Assembly: GCA_014925825.1 (NCBI GenBank)
Contig: JACGCK010000194.1
Location: forward strand, 20,254 to 84,253
Source of the DNA: Pholiota molesta
Taxonomy: Eukaryota > Basidiomycota > Agaricomycetes > Agaricales > Strophariaceae
Reading direction: 5' to 3'
Length of the DNA: 64,000 nt
A model generated the notes under the pieces. The model ran no database searches, was not told the origin of the DNA, and saw only the letters and a program-made list of their open reading frames with translations. The number at the start of each line of letters is the position of its first letter. Within the stretch, counting starts at the first letter, position 1. Positions 42,545-55,233 of this stretch are shown piece after piece. The translations under genes were made by a program, and so were the position numbers.

Positions 42545-45500
42545 ATGGATTTAACCATCCTCGCTCACCTATCTGGTGTGCCCTTTCTAGGCGCAGCTGT
42601 GCACTTGCGTGCGTTGGTTTCCCCAGCTTCGATCGTCCCAATTCCGCTAATCCGTATTTGTAGTCCAAATAACATATCAGGGTGTCGCAAATGTGAAAGT
42701 ATACAATGCAAGTCCGCCTTCGTTTTCTAACCCAAACATCTCTAATCGCGTTCTCTATCAGCAACAATGTACAGATCTGAGTGGCCGTTGCCTGAGCCTG
42801 ATGGTAGCCCTGCAAGAGGGCTCTCAAGGCTTGGAAGGCTCCAGAGTCACAGAAATTGCCGATGAAATCGAAGCGTACGTTCTATCCTACTTCCCCCGTC
42901 TTTTTCTTCAATGATTTTCTTCATCTAGCATCATATTTCGCATCAACCGCAAGGTCAAGGAATGGGGCTCGTGGAACCATCTAAAGAGCCTTCTCGCCCA
43001 AGGAGAAATTAAGGATGGCATTGACAGACTTCATCGAGATATTGACGCTGCCATGATGAAGTTCAACGTACGTCTCCCTTACATATCACCCTATCTCCTT
43101 GCCCATGTCCCTTTGGCAGGTTCAAATAAACATGGAAATGAGCCGAGGTCAACTCGAAACAAAGGCCATCCAGGCACGAGACAAGGCGGAAATAAGGGAC
43201 CTCCTCCAACACATTGTCCGCAGTACAGAAGACATGAGAACATTAATGACTATGTCCTCCCGTGATTCGAGGCCTGTAGAAGTCATGATGGAGAGCCTTC
43301 AAACGGTGTGTGTCATATCCGATTCCTCTCATAGTCAGATTATTTACAAAACGCATACAGGAATTAATGGACCCATCTTTAGAAAAGACGGAAGGAGAGG
43401 TCTTCAAGACAGGACTATGGGAATTGCATCAAAAAACATTAAAGCTGCCACCCCTCACCGATTGTGCGTCCCCATTCCAGCCCTAATGCAACGGACTTGC
43501 ATATTCACAAAATGTAGTATCTGGCCAGGTGACTCTAAGCTCCCAGAATACAGTCGCTAAGGGCTCTTTCAACGACATATTTTTGGGTGAGAAATCTGTC
43601 ATTTCCTATATCGAAATACAATTGACCATGGATCTTGCAGGACAATGGCTTGACAGAGAACCCGTCAGTCGAATTTTGCATTCCGATTCTCCTTAACTGA
43701 CAGATCTACAGGTTGCCTTGCGACTGCCGCGGGCCCTCGCAAATAATCCGGAAGTCCAACGTGTAGGTCCATCATTGATGCTTCTCGTAAGGACAACAGC
43801 TAATACGTTTTACAGCGTTTCCAACGTGAAGTATCTATCTGGAGAGAACTCAACAATCCGAATATCGTTCCCTTGTATGGCGTTATCTATATTGGAGAAG
43901 ACCTGTATCAAGTATGTGATGTTTGCACAGCATTTTGACTCTGACATTGACGAAGAACGTCAAAAATAGGTCACTCCTTGGATGGACAATGGTACTGCGG
44001 TCACGTACGTCAAGAAATTTCCCACTGCGGACCGACTCAAGTTGTTGATAGAGGTTGCATCCGGTAAATTTTTATCAATATTGTTTCGTTTCAAAAATAA
44101 TAGTCCTTTGCAAGGTCTGCGATATCTCCACCAACGAGGAATCGTTCACGGAGACCTTCGAGGAGTAAGCCTTGACCACAACATCCAAATTATTTTTTCC
44201 GCTAAATGGAAGCTCAACTTGCAGGCAAATGTCTTAATTTCGAAAGATGGTACCGCTTTACTTTCTGATTTTGGGTTATCAAAATTTTTGGAAGACGTAA
44301 GTGTTCAATAAATCCCCTTTTTACTAAACTCTTTCCCTGATCTTTCTTACTGGCAGTGCGGGAAAGGAATGACCACGACAAACAACATCAACCCTCGATG
44401 GTTTGCACCAGAACTCCTTCAGCAACATGGTCATGTATCTACTCATTCGGACGTTTGGAGCTTCGGCATGGTCTGCCTCGAACTGCTTAGTGGCGAAGTG
44501 CCGTTCAGCAGCATACCCAGGGATATCGCAGTCCTAAGAGAACTGGACAACGGAAAGCTCCCCAAACATCCTGGCCGAAGTGCAACGGCGCAGGGTCTGT
44601 CTGACGAGATATGGGCTCTTCTGCAGAAGTGTTGGCAGAGGAAGCCAGAGTCAAGACCTTCAATCGAGGAGATCAAGAAGTCTTTGATGGTGCTGAAGGG
44701 ATTAGCATCTCCCCAAGGTGATGCTTCATTTGATTAGACTATAATATATTTCTAACTATCATCAGCAGATATCAAGATTCCTTTAACAGCAAGATTGAGT
44801 CGATTTTCTATCCGCCAAAGCGGTAGCAGACCGTCAACCTCTTCTAGCGAAACAAGTAACATATCTACGAGGTCAGATGGAAGATTAGCAGCGGCTCTTT
44901 CTGCTCCTGAACCTACGAGAACGATGAACTTTCGCCGCTGGGTATCAACATAGGATTCTGGACAAGTCCAACTGATAAACGAAACAGCCGCCATGATTCA
45001 TTCTCCAGCTCTATCCAGAGTCCGACCATAGTCCTCGGCTTTGATCAATCATCCAGCTCTGCAGCACCGAAAGTGCACCATCGTACGACTTCATACTCGT
45101 CTTCTGTCGGTCCAAATTTAGAAGTACCTCCCCTATCGTCGTCTTTACCAACTCAAACGGGGCATCACTTCCCCGCTGCACGGTCTGCATCATACGGTGG
45201 CAGCGTTAGATCCTTGACGAACAGGAGCATATCATCTGCTGATCACAGCGGCGCCCATATCACAGGTCCAGTAAGGGAGGCGGTAACGGACATCCGCACC
45301 ATCGTAAATTTTCTGAGACTGGAGAGGTTTCGTCTGGTACATTGGAAGGGCTGGTCCAACGCCTAATAACTAACTTTAGTGAGCAGCGGATATGCTCTGT
45401 AGACAAAGCGAAGATCTGACGTCTGTCCTTAGATTCGCGGAAGGACAGTGAATACAGAGATATTCTGTTGACAGCTTGCGCCGATTTTACGACACCCGAA

Positions 45501-46633
45501 GATCTCTTCGGAATTTTGTCTCGCCGTTCTACGATGCAGAAATGGATAGCAGCGTACATCCTGAAGACAGAGTCGCCTTGCAGTACAAGTAAGTCAGGAT
45601 ATATAAGGATTGCGGAGCCATTTCTCATTGACTACCAACAGTGTATTCATGGTTATCACGTATTGGTTATCCAATCGACACCTGGTAGTGGATCACCAAT
45701 TACTCTGGCAAATGAAGACGTTTTGTGAATCCGCGATTCGCATGAAGTCTTCGACCACCATGTCCGACAAAGCCAGAGACCTTCTGCAAATGATCGAGAA
45801 CAGAGCACACAGGATATTCCCTCCTCACCTCTCTCGCCCGGGAGACGAATGCTCAAAGCCTCTGAAATCAAACCACGAGATCTCGCCATCGCTCTCACCC
45901 TGCTTGAAGGAGATAAATACAAAGTTCTGGTACCTTCAGACTACATCGCGCACTTGAGGCGGCATCCTGGGTACAACAATGTTCAAGGGGCGTACACCAT
46001 CAACAATAAGATTGTCTTCTGGGTGAAAGATTCGATATTGCACTATGACCGCGTGGATCAGCGTGCAGATGTGCTTAAATTCTTTATTCACACCGCTCAG
46101 GTAAGCTGCCACGCACACACGCGATTAACGGCGCGTTATTGAACGCCACGTTTTTGCTAGGAATGCAGGAAATTGCGCAACTTCTCTTCAGTGGTTGCAA
46201 TTGCGTCAGCGCTACATTCTGACCCCATCGAGAGGCTCAAGTTGACCAAGTCAGCTATGACGTTCCAGATGCAAGGAAAGCTGGAGGCGCTGGAAGATAT
46301 CATCAACCCCACCGCCAATCATCGTGGGTACCGAAATGCTGTAAATGATACACTCAGCATAGACGAACGCGATCATTGCATTCCCTGGCTACGTTCGTCA
46401 TCTTGCCTTTCCCTCTTTACCATCTTTCAATCTGATATTTTCCACCCATAGCTGTCCATCTAAAAGAACTGAACATGGTGCTTTCAAGATATCCCATAAC
46501 CGTCCAGGTAGACGGCCGACCGCTAATCAACTTCCAGCGGTATATCAAGTTCATGGATCGCATTAAAGAAGTCGTCCACTACAAGCCGCCCAGCCTGGAA
46601 CAATATCGGCAGCAGGCCAACTGGACTACCTAG
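42545..46633 (+). CDS. four-helix (MLKL-like) / TKL kinase / RasGEF fusion protein
   Basis: One long spliced gene. The N-terminus (MDLTILAHLSGVPFLGAA, then NVK-QQCTDLSGRCLSLM and KEWGSWNHLKSLLAQGEI) looks like the helical adaptor found in MLKL-like and many mushroom kinases. A kinase domain follows (about 43.56-44.7 kb): RELNNPNIVPLYG, IVHGDLRG, DFGLSKF, NPRWFAPELL and DVWSFGMVCLELL. A Ser-rich linker (44.77-45.3 kb, exons not fully resolved) leads to a RasGEF N-terminal module and a CDC25-type catalytic domain (RILKASEIKPRDLAIAL, HHPGYNNVQGAY, FSSVVAIASAL, AVHLKELNMV). The catalytic half activates Ras GTPases at membranes. The usual VAIK lysine reads VALR, so kinase activity is questionable. 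The frame closes at 46631-46633, but homology continues in another frame to 46773. Confidence 0.8.
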
Positions 46634-46639
46634 AAAACC

Positions 46640-47331
46640 AGCTCCGCAATCTGAAAATGACGTCCACTTCGGACGACGACTTGATGGCCCGAAGCAGGTT
46701 GTTGGAAGCTCGCGAAATCCAGGACTATAAGACTCGGAAACCACAATTGAAAAGTCTTGGCTTCAAGACTTGATTTTAATCGACCAAGTCCCACGACGAT
46801 TGGAGCAAATGCTGCAAACTGCTGCAAATCGCTCTCAAGTATAATTAATACCCGGCACCCTTTCTTGGCTGTAACCCCGTAATTGTGCATAGGCTGAACC
46901 TGGTCCTTCTCGTTCTATTTTAATTTTTCCTTTGATTGCTCGTTTATAGATAATCTTTATCCTCCTTTGGCTCTTTCTCCTTTCGTATACCGCACTGCTG
47001 CTCGATAGATAATCATCTTGATATACCCTATGTATGATATCCGCTATAGCATAATCCATCCACCCACCATCCATCAGTGTAACCTATTTATGTAGCAGAT
47101 ATGTATTCACGGACATGAATATACTTCATTGTAATGCTCAAGTCAAAAATTTGGATTGCAATAATAAATGTATACAGCTGATGGCAAAAAAGAGTGTGTA
47201 CAAGAAATAAATAACTTGCGGTGTTTTGAACTATACGTACATACGAATGCAATTAGGATATCACAAAAAAGAAGTCTATTTTGCCACCAAAAAATGTGAC
47301 GAGAAGATTGAGCCACACAGCACACACAATT
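46640..47331. other. shifted RasGEF tail, then intergenic sequence
   Basis: 46619-46773 reads as the usual RasGEF C-terminus in the next frame (LDYLENQLRNLKM...EIQDYKTRKPQLKSLGF). From 46774 to 47331 no gene is seen; it holds the 3' ends of two convergent genes. Confidence 0.7.
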
Positions 47332-49507
47332 TTATCCGCAAAAGCTCCAGACTTTGATGGTGCAGTCGTCACTCCCAGACACAATCTTGTCTTCGCCCAG
47401 GGCAAGACAGCTGACGGCGGCCTGGTGGCCGACAAGCGTAGACGTGCAGCTTCCTTTTTCTCTCGACCACACCTAGCGCGAAATCTGGTTAGATTGAAGC
47501 ACTTCCCATAAAGAATAAAAAAGAAGACCTGCCTTGATCGTGCGGTCATGGCTGCCGCTGACAAGCCGCATCTTATCGCTCGCCACGCCCCAGACGCCCT
47601 CGATGTGGCCAAAGTACGTCCGCGTCGCCTTGCCCGTCTCGATATCCCACAGCTTGATCGTGTTGTCGAGGCTGCCGGAGATAAGCACCGGTTTCTTGCG
47701 CTTGGGCACAAGCAGGTTCAGGGGCTCGACGGCGGCGGCGGTGGCAGTCGCGTCGGCGAGGTCAGCATTGATCGCTGGGGAATCTGTGCTGTCGTCGGCC
47801 TCATCTTCGCACTCGTCGGCCATAAGCAGCTTCATGCTCTGCACCTGGCCGACATGCCCGGTAAACTGGCGGACGCATGTGCGCAGATTCAAGTCCCAGA
47901 GCTTGATGGTGCCGTCGTCCGAGGCCGAGAAGAGCATCTTGCCAGGATCAATCTGCGCCGACGCATTGGCGTTGCCCCCGATCGGGGATGTCGATCCTGA
48001 GACGTCGAATATGGACGCTTCGCCCGTCGAGGTCCTCGGCCCATTCGAGTCCCACAGCTGCACCGCGTTCACCCAGTCCGCATGCCCGCGCAGCGTAAAC
48101 GCGCCGCCCGTGCGCAGATTCCACACCTTGATCGTCGAGTCCACACTGCCGCTCGCGAGCACGTTCGTGTCAAAGTTGAGGCAGACGACGCCCTCCGTGT
48201 GGCCGTTCAGCGTCCGGATGCATTGCCCGCGCCGCCAGTCCCATACTTTAATGCTGCAGTCCATGCTTCCAGTGATGAGTTTGACTTCGTCGAACTGCAG
48301 TGCGCGCACGGCACGCGTATGGCCCTTCATACACTGAAGCTCCTGCCCCGTCTCCATATTCCACACACGGATGGTGCGGTCGTAAGATCCGGTGATGAGG
48401 ACAGGGAAGGCGGGGTGCGTCAACGCCTCGTTGAACTGCAGACACATAACGCCGTCTGTATGGCCTTTGAACGTGCGCACCGTACAGCGCCCGCGGCGCC
48501 AATTCCGCTCGATGGCCATCCGTTCGCTGTACACATCCTTCCACGGTCGTGTGACAGAGGGCCCAGCTAGTTCGAGCAACGATTCAGGTGCAAGTAGTGT
48601 AGAGGAGGGATCTTGTATATATTGGGAACTCGACGAGGAGGATACAGGGAGTAAGGACTCGTGCGCTTCAGGCGAGTGCGTTTCGGATCGCATCCGTTTC
48701 GCAGGGGGAGCCAAGACGAAATCTGGGGTGTTGGCAGCACTCCGTTTGAGTGATTGTTGAGAGGCGGAAAGGGACGAGGAAGGGAAGGGGAAGGCGTTGG
48801 GCGAAGGACACGGCGATCTCGACTTGGGACGATACACCCGCTTCTTCTCCAAGATAGGCAGGCCCCAGCCGCACTTGTGGCATTTCTGGCCGATATGCTG
48901 CTCGCAGATCCCGCGCCAAAGGATATTATCGTCGGCAAGACACTTCCACCGACGGGTGACCTGGGCAGCGCGGCAGAGGGAGGTGGCGTCGAGGTAGCTG
49001 AGGATCTTGAGGCTCACCTCGCGCGGGAGGACGGCGAACGGGTCGATGCGGATGAGGTGGGCGAGCTGCTCGGTGAGCAGCGAGAGCTGGGAGAAACAGC
49101 ACATGGTGAGGAGGCCCTGCAGGATGAGCGCCCGCTGGGGGTGCGAGGACGAGGAGAAGTTGGACCAGACTGCATTGACGGCCTCCCTCTCGGCCACCGG
49201 GAGCGCGTCTAGGGACTGCCGGCATGCTGGTAAGCGATCGATAGCGCCAGAAGAGATGGGAGAGATACGCACATGCTGGAGCTTGAGGTTGGTCCCCTCG
49301 TCGGCCATGCGCTGGTGGCGCACACAGAGCTTGCGCGGGGGCGGCTGGGGCGAGCCGGAGGCATCGGGGAGCTGTTGGAGCTCGTCGGGCTGGTGCCCTC
49401 GGGATCGAAGGCATGGGGCTCGTCGTGGAAGCTGTGGGTGTCGGTGGCGGAGGCGAGGCGGGGTGCGGGAGGGTGTCGCAGACGTAGTTCTGGGATTTGG
49501 GCGGCAT
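47332..49507 (-). CDS. F-box/WD40 protein, SconB/Met30-like E3 ligase receptor
   Basis: The main exon reads SLDALPVAEREAVNAVWSNF, LIRIDPFAVLPREVSLKIL (F-box), GQKCHKCGWGLPILEKKR, then seven WD40 repeats from TVRTFKGHTDGVMCLQF on. The last exon (VWSREKGSCTSTLVGHQAAV...CTIKVWSFCG) closes the propeller. The CGWGLPxLEKKR element and F-box-proximal sequence match Neurospora SCON2, Aspergillus SconB and yeast Met30. These are SCF ubiquitin-ligase receptors controlling sulphur metabolism genes. The final intron has a GC donor (AAG|GCAGGT). Another intron is 49216-49271. The N-terminus is unsure: RKLCVRHQRMADEG is in a different frame from the ATG at 49507 (MPPKSQNYVCD), so an extra intron, a base error or a start at MADEG is needed. 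Confidence 0.85.
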
Positions 49508-49791
49508 GGGTGGGGGGTGGGTGAAGGGAGAGTGGCGGCGAACTTTAAAGTCGGGGACGGATATGCCAAGCTTACGTTCGATTCACGCCACATGTCGCCA
49601 TCCGTTGGCATGTCACAAAACTTTCTCGTCTCACATACTCAACTCAGCACTCATATTGCACATCAGTCTCGTGTGTACAAGGCATTGCATTTCGATTCAA
49701 GATATATAGACAGGCGAAACAGAGGGACTAGAACAAAAATACGGGCACGTTGCATCAATACCAGGTCACGTTGGCCCATCACAGCCAGCCT

Positions 49792-51442
49792 TCAATCCAG
49801 CGTGATCTTCAGCTGCTCAAGCGGTATGGGCACAAAGTTGTCCAACACAATCAACCGCAAGGCCAGCTCCGGTTCGCAGTGTGGGGGCACCAGTTGTCGA
49901 ATCAGGTCCGGTCGCACCGACAACTCTGCAAGCAACACGTCCGTCAGTATCCCGCAGCGACGCCGTACTATGTCCACGCCACTCACCCTCGCGTGTAAAG
50001 TTGAACAGCGGCGGGAAATCCTTGCCGTTGGGCATTCTGGCGCCTTCTTGCCTCAGCTCGTCAAAGAAGGGGTGCACCATGGCTTCCACCGCGCTCAGGC
50101 GTGCGCTGGGCGTGTATTCCAGGAGTTTCGACACCAAGTCAATAGCCTCGGGTGCCGTGCGTGGCCGGAAGACCTGTCACACAAATAAGCTCATTCTGCC
50201 ACACATATCGCTCATCGATGTCGTCAACCACGCACCTTTGAAAACGGATGGGGTTTGATCTGGGGGAACTTGTGCTCCATGTAGTTGGGGTTCATCGTCT
50301 TGATCTGCTCGCGCGAGGGCGTGCCGAGCACCTTGATGATCTCGACCAGCTGGTCGATGCCACTCTCTCCCGGGAATAAGGGCTGACCCAACATTAGCTC
50401 AGCCATGACACATCCCGTTGACCAGATATCTGGATAGCCAAAAGCGTCAATGAACAGCGTCTATTTTTAATTTGAGAAGGCACTTGCCAATGTTGGTCGT
50501 GTAGTTGGTTGCCCCAAAAATGAGCTCTGGAGCGCGGTAGTATCGCGAACAGATGTAGCTAACATTAGGCTCGCCGGATACTAAGATCTTGGCAGAGCCA
50601 AAATCGCAAAGCTTGAGAATGCCCGTTGCTGGGTTGAGCAGCAGGTTCTGGGGCTTGATATCTCGATGGCAAATGCCGACCGAGTGGATATACGCGAGAG
50701 AGCGGAGGAGTTGATACATGTACAATTTAATCTGGAGCATGGGCATGGGCTGCTTGAGCTTTGCATAGTGGCGACTCGCACGGTAGACGGTTTCGGGCAC
50801 GTATTCCAACACGAGATTGAGGTAGACTTCGTCTTTCTGTGAAAGCAAGGCCTCTTGAGTAGATCTGATTGAGATAGGGAGTTAAACCCACCTTGTCTCC
50901 GTTGGAGTAAAAGAAGGCACGTAGATCAACGACGTTGGGATGGGATACGAGTCTCATTATTTGCAGTTCTCGATTCTAGAAAAAAGAGGTGAAAAGAAGC
51001 AGGAGGGCAAGATCCGAAGGACGCACCTTGAATCGTTTGTCTTGTAAAACTTTCTTGATGGCAATGTCGTCGCCGTCCTTGGGAGGACCGATGAGTCTGG
51101 CCTGGAAAACGACGCCAAAAGAGCCGTTTCCAACGACCTTGCAGTTGGTATAGGTGAGGTCCCTTTGCTCGCCGGTTTTGCCGTCGGAGGAAATAACCTT
51201 GACCACCTTGTGGGGGTCGTCGATGGCTGGATGGAACAAGGAGGCGGAACACGTGTCGATTGACGGCGATTAGATACAAGAGTGTGGCGAAAAGCACAAT
51301 ACGGCAGAGGGACGTCGGATGATGGACAAGATGGAAATGCGATATACAGAGGATGGCGGTCAGTATGTGTTGGGGCACAAGAGGGCGAATGGGGCTACGT
51401 ACGAGAGACTTTTACACCGTTAATGGGGCCGTGGGTCGTCAT
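49792..51442 (-). CDS. glycogen synthase kinase 3 (GSK-3/shaggy family)
   Basis: ATG at 51442 ([13 protein letters not shown]), with the first intron after 51403; stop at 49792-49794. The kinase domain is complete: [11 protein letters not shown] glycine loop, IAIKKV lysine, [11 protein letters not shown] catalytic loop, LCDFGSAK, and the GSK-3 hallmark activation segment with its regulatory tyrosine ([12 protein letters not shown]). Then come [14 protein letters not shown] and the family C-terminus through FNFTREELS to EQLKITLD. A constitutively active Ser/Thr kinase preferring primed substrates, with roles in cell cycle, stress and morphogenesis in fungi. At least six short introns. Same strand as the SconB-like gene, about 285 bp upstream of it. 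Confidence 0.95.
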
Positions 51443-52522
51443 GATGGGTAGTAGGGGTGGACAGAGAGATGCAGAGCGGCTGGGCGGGTGGGGGGGCGGG
51501 CAGGGGCGGGTCGAACGAGCGCGGGTGGGGGGAGATGGAGGGCGTGTGCGGCGTCGACGAGAGTGTGTGCGTTGTGGGACGGTGGGGGGCGACGGCTGGG
51601 GGCGTGTGAGGGGGATTGTGGGTATTGGTGCGGGGGAGGAGATGCTGGGAACAGGGAGGAGGAGGAGCACAGACGCACGAATCAGTCACCTGATCCCAGC
51701 TCAGACACAAACAGGACACAACACGCGCGCGGTAGAGATCTGGCCGGCGTCTGCGATTCAGGCGGACTGGACGCGAGCCACCGTCGAACCCCCCACACGT
51801 GTATCCTCCCCGACAAGATCCTGCGCCTCCCATCTTCTATCAGATCCAGCGGCCACGGCTTGACATCTGCTCTTCTACCCAGCCCCATCAGTCCATAGTT
51901 CAGCGGAGAACGCCATCCTCGTCGATCGCGAGCAGGCTCTCACGCGCGAGCCTTGTTTGACCCCATCCCCTGGTCGAGACGGGAACAAGGGCTGCGCCTT
52001 CTCTCCAAGTACAAGTACCGGCCCATTTCTGTATGCTTTGGAAGTCACGTCAACAAAGTGAAAAGGCTTTTGGTATGCGTCATCGGATCGATGCCTGCAC
52101 TCAACGACAGGCTCGCAGGGACAGCCAGCACTCGGTAATAAGGTATTTCTAGCCACCATGACGGTTCAGAAAAAAATCAGGGGTAAGTACATCCGCGTCG
52201 TGATTTTCAGCCAATCCTTTCCCAGAGGTTCATGTGGGTGACCCTCTTCTCGAAAAATCTAAACCACATCTGCGATGGCTACCAAGTACTACGCATGAAT
52301 CGGACCACCATCTTCTCTTGAATCTTCTCCACATCTGTGCCTTCGGTGATTCCTGCCGAGTCGGTATATTAATATCCTTAACTGTTTGCCCATCTAGGAC
52401 ATGCAAGAAATAATTTCTATAAAACCACTTCCTCCTCAACCTTTCATCCCAGTTCCCACCCATTTGCCCATATTCTCCCATAGCCACACCCTTCTCTTAA
52501 CTCCATACCTCCTCCCTCAACG
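51443..52522. other. intergenic region between GSK-3 and the MFS gene
   Basis: No gene recognised. The GSK-3-proximal half (51.45-51.7 kb) is strongly G-rich on the plus strand. The frames on both strands there are low-complexity. This is a divergent promoter region of about 1.1 kb. Confidence 0.6.
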
Positions 52523-54873
52523 ATGTCGGCTATCGAAGTAAAAACTCAGGTTCAAGACGAGGAAAAGCAACCCCAGCTAACCTCTCCAGAACGAACATAT
52601 CTTGGAAGCGGCTCCACAGATGACCCATATGTCGTCGATTGGGACCTCAACGATCCTGAAGACCCCTACAACTGGTCTAAACGCCGCAAATGGCTCATAA
52701 CCATGCAGGTTAGACTGCCGATTTCATTTCTTTCCCAAGTCTAACCATACATCTAGTTGGCCTTCTGCACATGGACGGTGTCCTTTGCCAGCAGCTCATA
52801 CACTGGGGGATTGGAATTCACTATGCGCGATCTAAACATATCGTACGACGTCGCTATTCTAGGCATATCGCTATACGTCCTAGGCTTTGCGCTAGGGTAC
52901 GTCGATCCCGCAAATCAGACAAGTTCATACCCGCTAATGACGTTCCTTCTCGAATATAGACCGCTCATCTTCGCTTCTATGGGCGAGGCAAGTAACAATT
53001 CAATTGCTCTGCGCTTATAATGAGTCTGATAGATTTTCTATTGATTCCCAAAATAGATGTTTGGTAGAGTAAGTTTCTTGTCCTTTTAGTATCTTAGCAC
53101 AATATTCACACATATTCCTCTGTAGCGCAATGTCTTCCTACTGACATTGACACTCTACACAATCTTTCAAATACAAGGCGCTCTCAGCCGCAACTTAGCC
53201 TCTCTGCTTTCATGCCGCCTTCTGACTGGAATTTTTGGTTCATCTCGTAAGTATATATCGGTTAGATACCCGGAATCTCATCTTAACGTCCTTATGACCA
53301 GCGCTCACAAATGCCGGCGGGGCCGTCAGCGACATATGGAGCTTCCGCGAACGCGGGTTAGCATCTGCAATCTACGCGACTGTTCCGTTTCTCGGACCAG
53401 GTAATTTAACATCACCTACAACGTTACATCGGGCACCCAGTTGATCATAAAAAACTAGTTATCGGACCCATTGTAGGCGGCTTCGTGGTCGAAAACCCAC
53501 GTCTAGGATGGCACTTTACGTTCTGGCTAATGTTTATCTTCTCTGCCGTGAACCTCATCACCGGGTACTTCTTCACACCGGAAACCGTATTTCCCTTTTC
53601 CTCTATGCTCAAATATTATCATATTGAATGCCTGTGCCTAGTATGCCCCCGTCCTCCTCCGGTGGCGTGCTGAAAGGCTCTCCAAGGCATCAGGCGGGCA
53701 TGTCCACTACGTCTCCGTGCACCATCAAGACCGAACCAAGTCATTCGGCCAAGTCATGAGGACAAACCTCAGTCGTCCTTTCAGTATGTCATATTATCTC
53801 TTTCAATGTCCTTGTTCATTTTTAACCTTCTTATCCGTCGTCTCGGCAATCCAGTATTCTTAGTTACGGAGCCCATCGTCCTCTTCCTTGCGATCTATAT
53901 CTCCATTGTCTACGGCACGCTCTATGCCTTGTTCTCGGGTTTCCCCATTGTATTCCAGCAGCACCGGCACTTCACCACAGGAGAAGGCGGCCTCGCGTTT
54001 CTCGGTGTAGGTTTCGGCATCGTGCTTGGGACGGCTTCACAGTCAATCCAGAACCGCATTTACTGGCGAAGCATGAACCAGAGTGAGATTGGCCGTGCGC
54101 CCCCCGAAGCGTGCGTTTTTAACTACTGGCGCGCGCCCCACCGCCCCATCATATTTCTCATTCTTTATTCCAGCCGTCTGCACATGGCCATTGTCGGCGG
54201 TGTACTAGGCCCAGTAGGCCTCTGGTGGTTCGCATGGTGAGTTGCCTAGGGACATCTAGACCCCGCCCTGAACAACAGCTGACCGCCCCGGCCATCCACA
54301 GGACGAGTCGGCCCTCGATCCACTGGATCGTGCCCATCCTCGCGGGCGTCCCCTTCGGCGTCGGCGTCGCGCAGATCCTGCAGAGCCTCACGACGTACCT
54401 GATGGACACCTACGGCATCTACTTCGCGAGCGCGATCGCCGCGACCGTGGTCCTGCGCTCCTTGTGCGGCGCCGTGTTCCCTTTGTTCGCGCCGGCCATG
54501 TTCAGCGCGCTGGGCGACGAGTGGGCGATGAGCGTCTTTGCGGGCCTGTCCACGGTGTGCATGCCCATTCCCCTTTTATTCTGGGTGCGTGCTCTCGTCT
54601 CGAGTTCCTGACCGACCGCTGAGAATATCTCTGCAGAAATATGGCTGGTGGATCCGGAAACGGTCCCACTACGCGTACAAGGAATCGGACTCCCTGCCAG
54701 CCTCTGTCCGGAGCACGGCGTATTCGTCGCGGATGGAGGATACGGTATGCGACCGCGATGGCATAACGACACCCACGAGCGGACGGACGCTCTTAAAGCA
54801 CCACAAGACCCTTACCATCGAGAGCGTTATTCCCATGACCATGGCATCCACTCTGGAGTCTTCGGCGACATGA
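52523..54873 (+). CDS. MFS transporter, DHA1-type drug:H+ antiporter-like
   Basis: Twelve exons splice to a ~530-residue protein with 12 predicted membrane segments. Features include the start MSAIEVKTQVQDEEKQ, a soluble N-terminus ending DPEDPYNWSKRRKW, the loop 2-3 signature split over a 12-nt exon (MGE-MFGR-RNV), the antiporter motif GPVIGPIVGGF, and the C-terminal helix region FASAIAATVVLRSLCGAVFPLF. These are typical of fungal DHA1 carriers exporting drugs, polyamines or toxic metabolites from the plasma membrane; the substrate cannot be told. The third intron (52988-53056) has a GC donor. The tail after the last helix (KYGWWIRKRSHYAYKESD) is Ser/Thr-rich and cytosolic. Confidence 0.92.
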
Positions 54874-55233
54874 ATGCTGGGCCTCAGGGCTCACCACAAG
54901 GCTTCAGATACCCACATCTCGGGCTCTCCTTCATCCTGCCGACCGGACATCTATCACTCAAAAAGGATGCCGATTCCCGCCTCAAGATGTATCACAATCT
55001 TATCATCGTTTTAATTGTGGTCGCGATATAGATAGAGTGTTGTTCCTGCCTTGATGGATTTTCAGTGTCTAATTCGTGCTGTTTTATCTCAAAAATTTCT
55101 TGCCATCACTGTATTTTGACTTTCATCAACGAGTCTGTAAACCATAATCCTCAAGTAGATATTTCCAGTCTGCCACATTACTCTTGTATTATGTAGTTTG
55201 TATCTAGAGGCCCAAGAAAATGACAGATCCACA
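54874..55233. other. 3' intergenic region
   Basis: 360 bp between the stop codons of two convergent genes. Nothing recognised. Confidence 0.6.

Noticed and set aside
47534..48570. Long plus-strand frames (up to 267 codons) opposite the WD40 gene
   Set aside because: Antisense shadows in GC-rich coding sequence. The minus strand carries the WD40 repeats and F-box.
49007..50188. A 393-codon plus-strand frame between the SconB-like and GSK-3 genes
   Set aside because: It overlaps the coding exons of both minus-strand genes and has no recognisable domain; composition mirrors the opposite strand.
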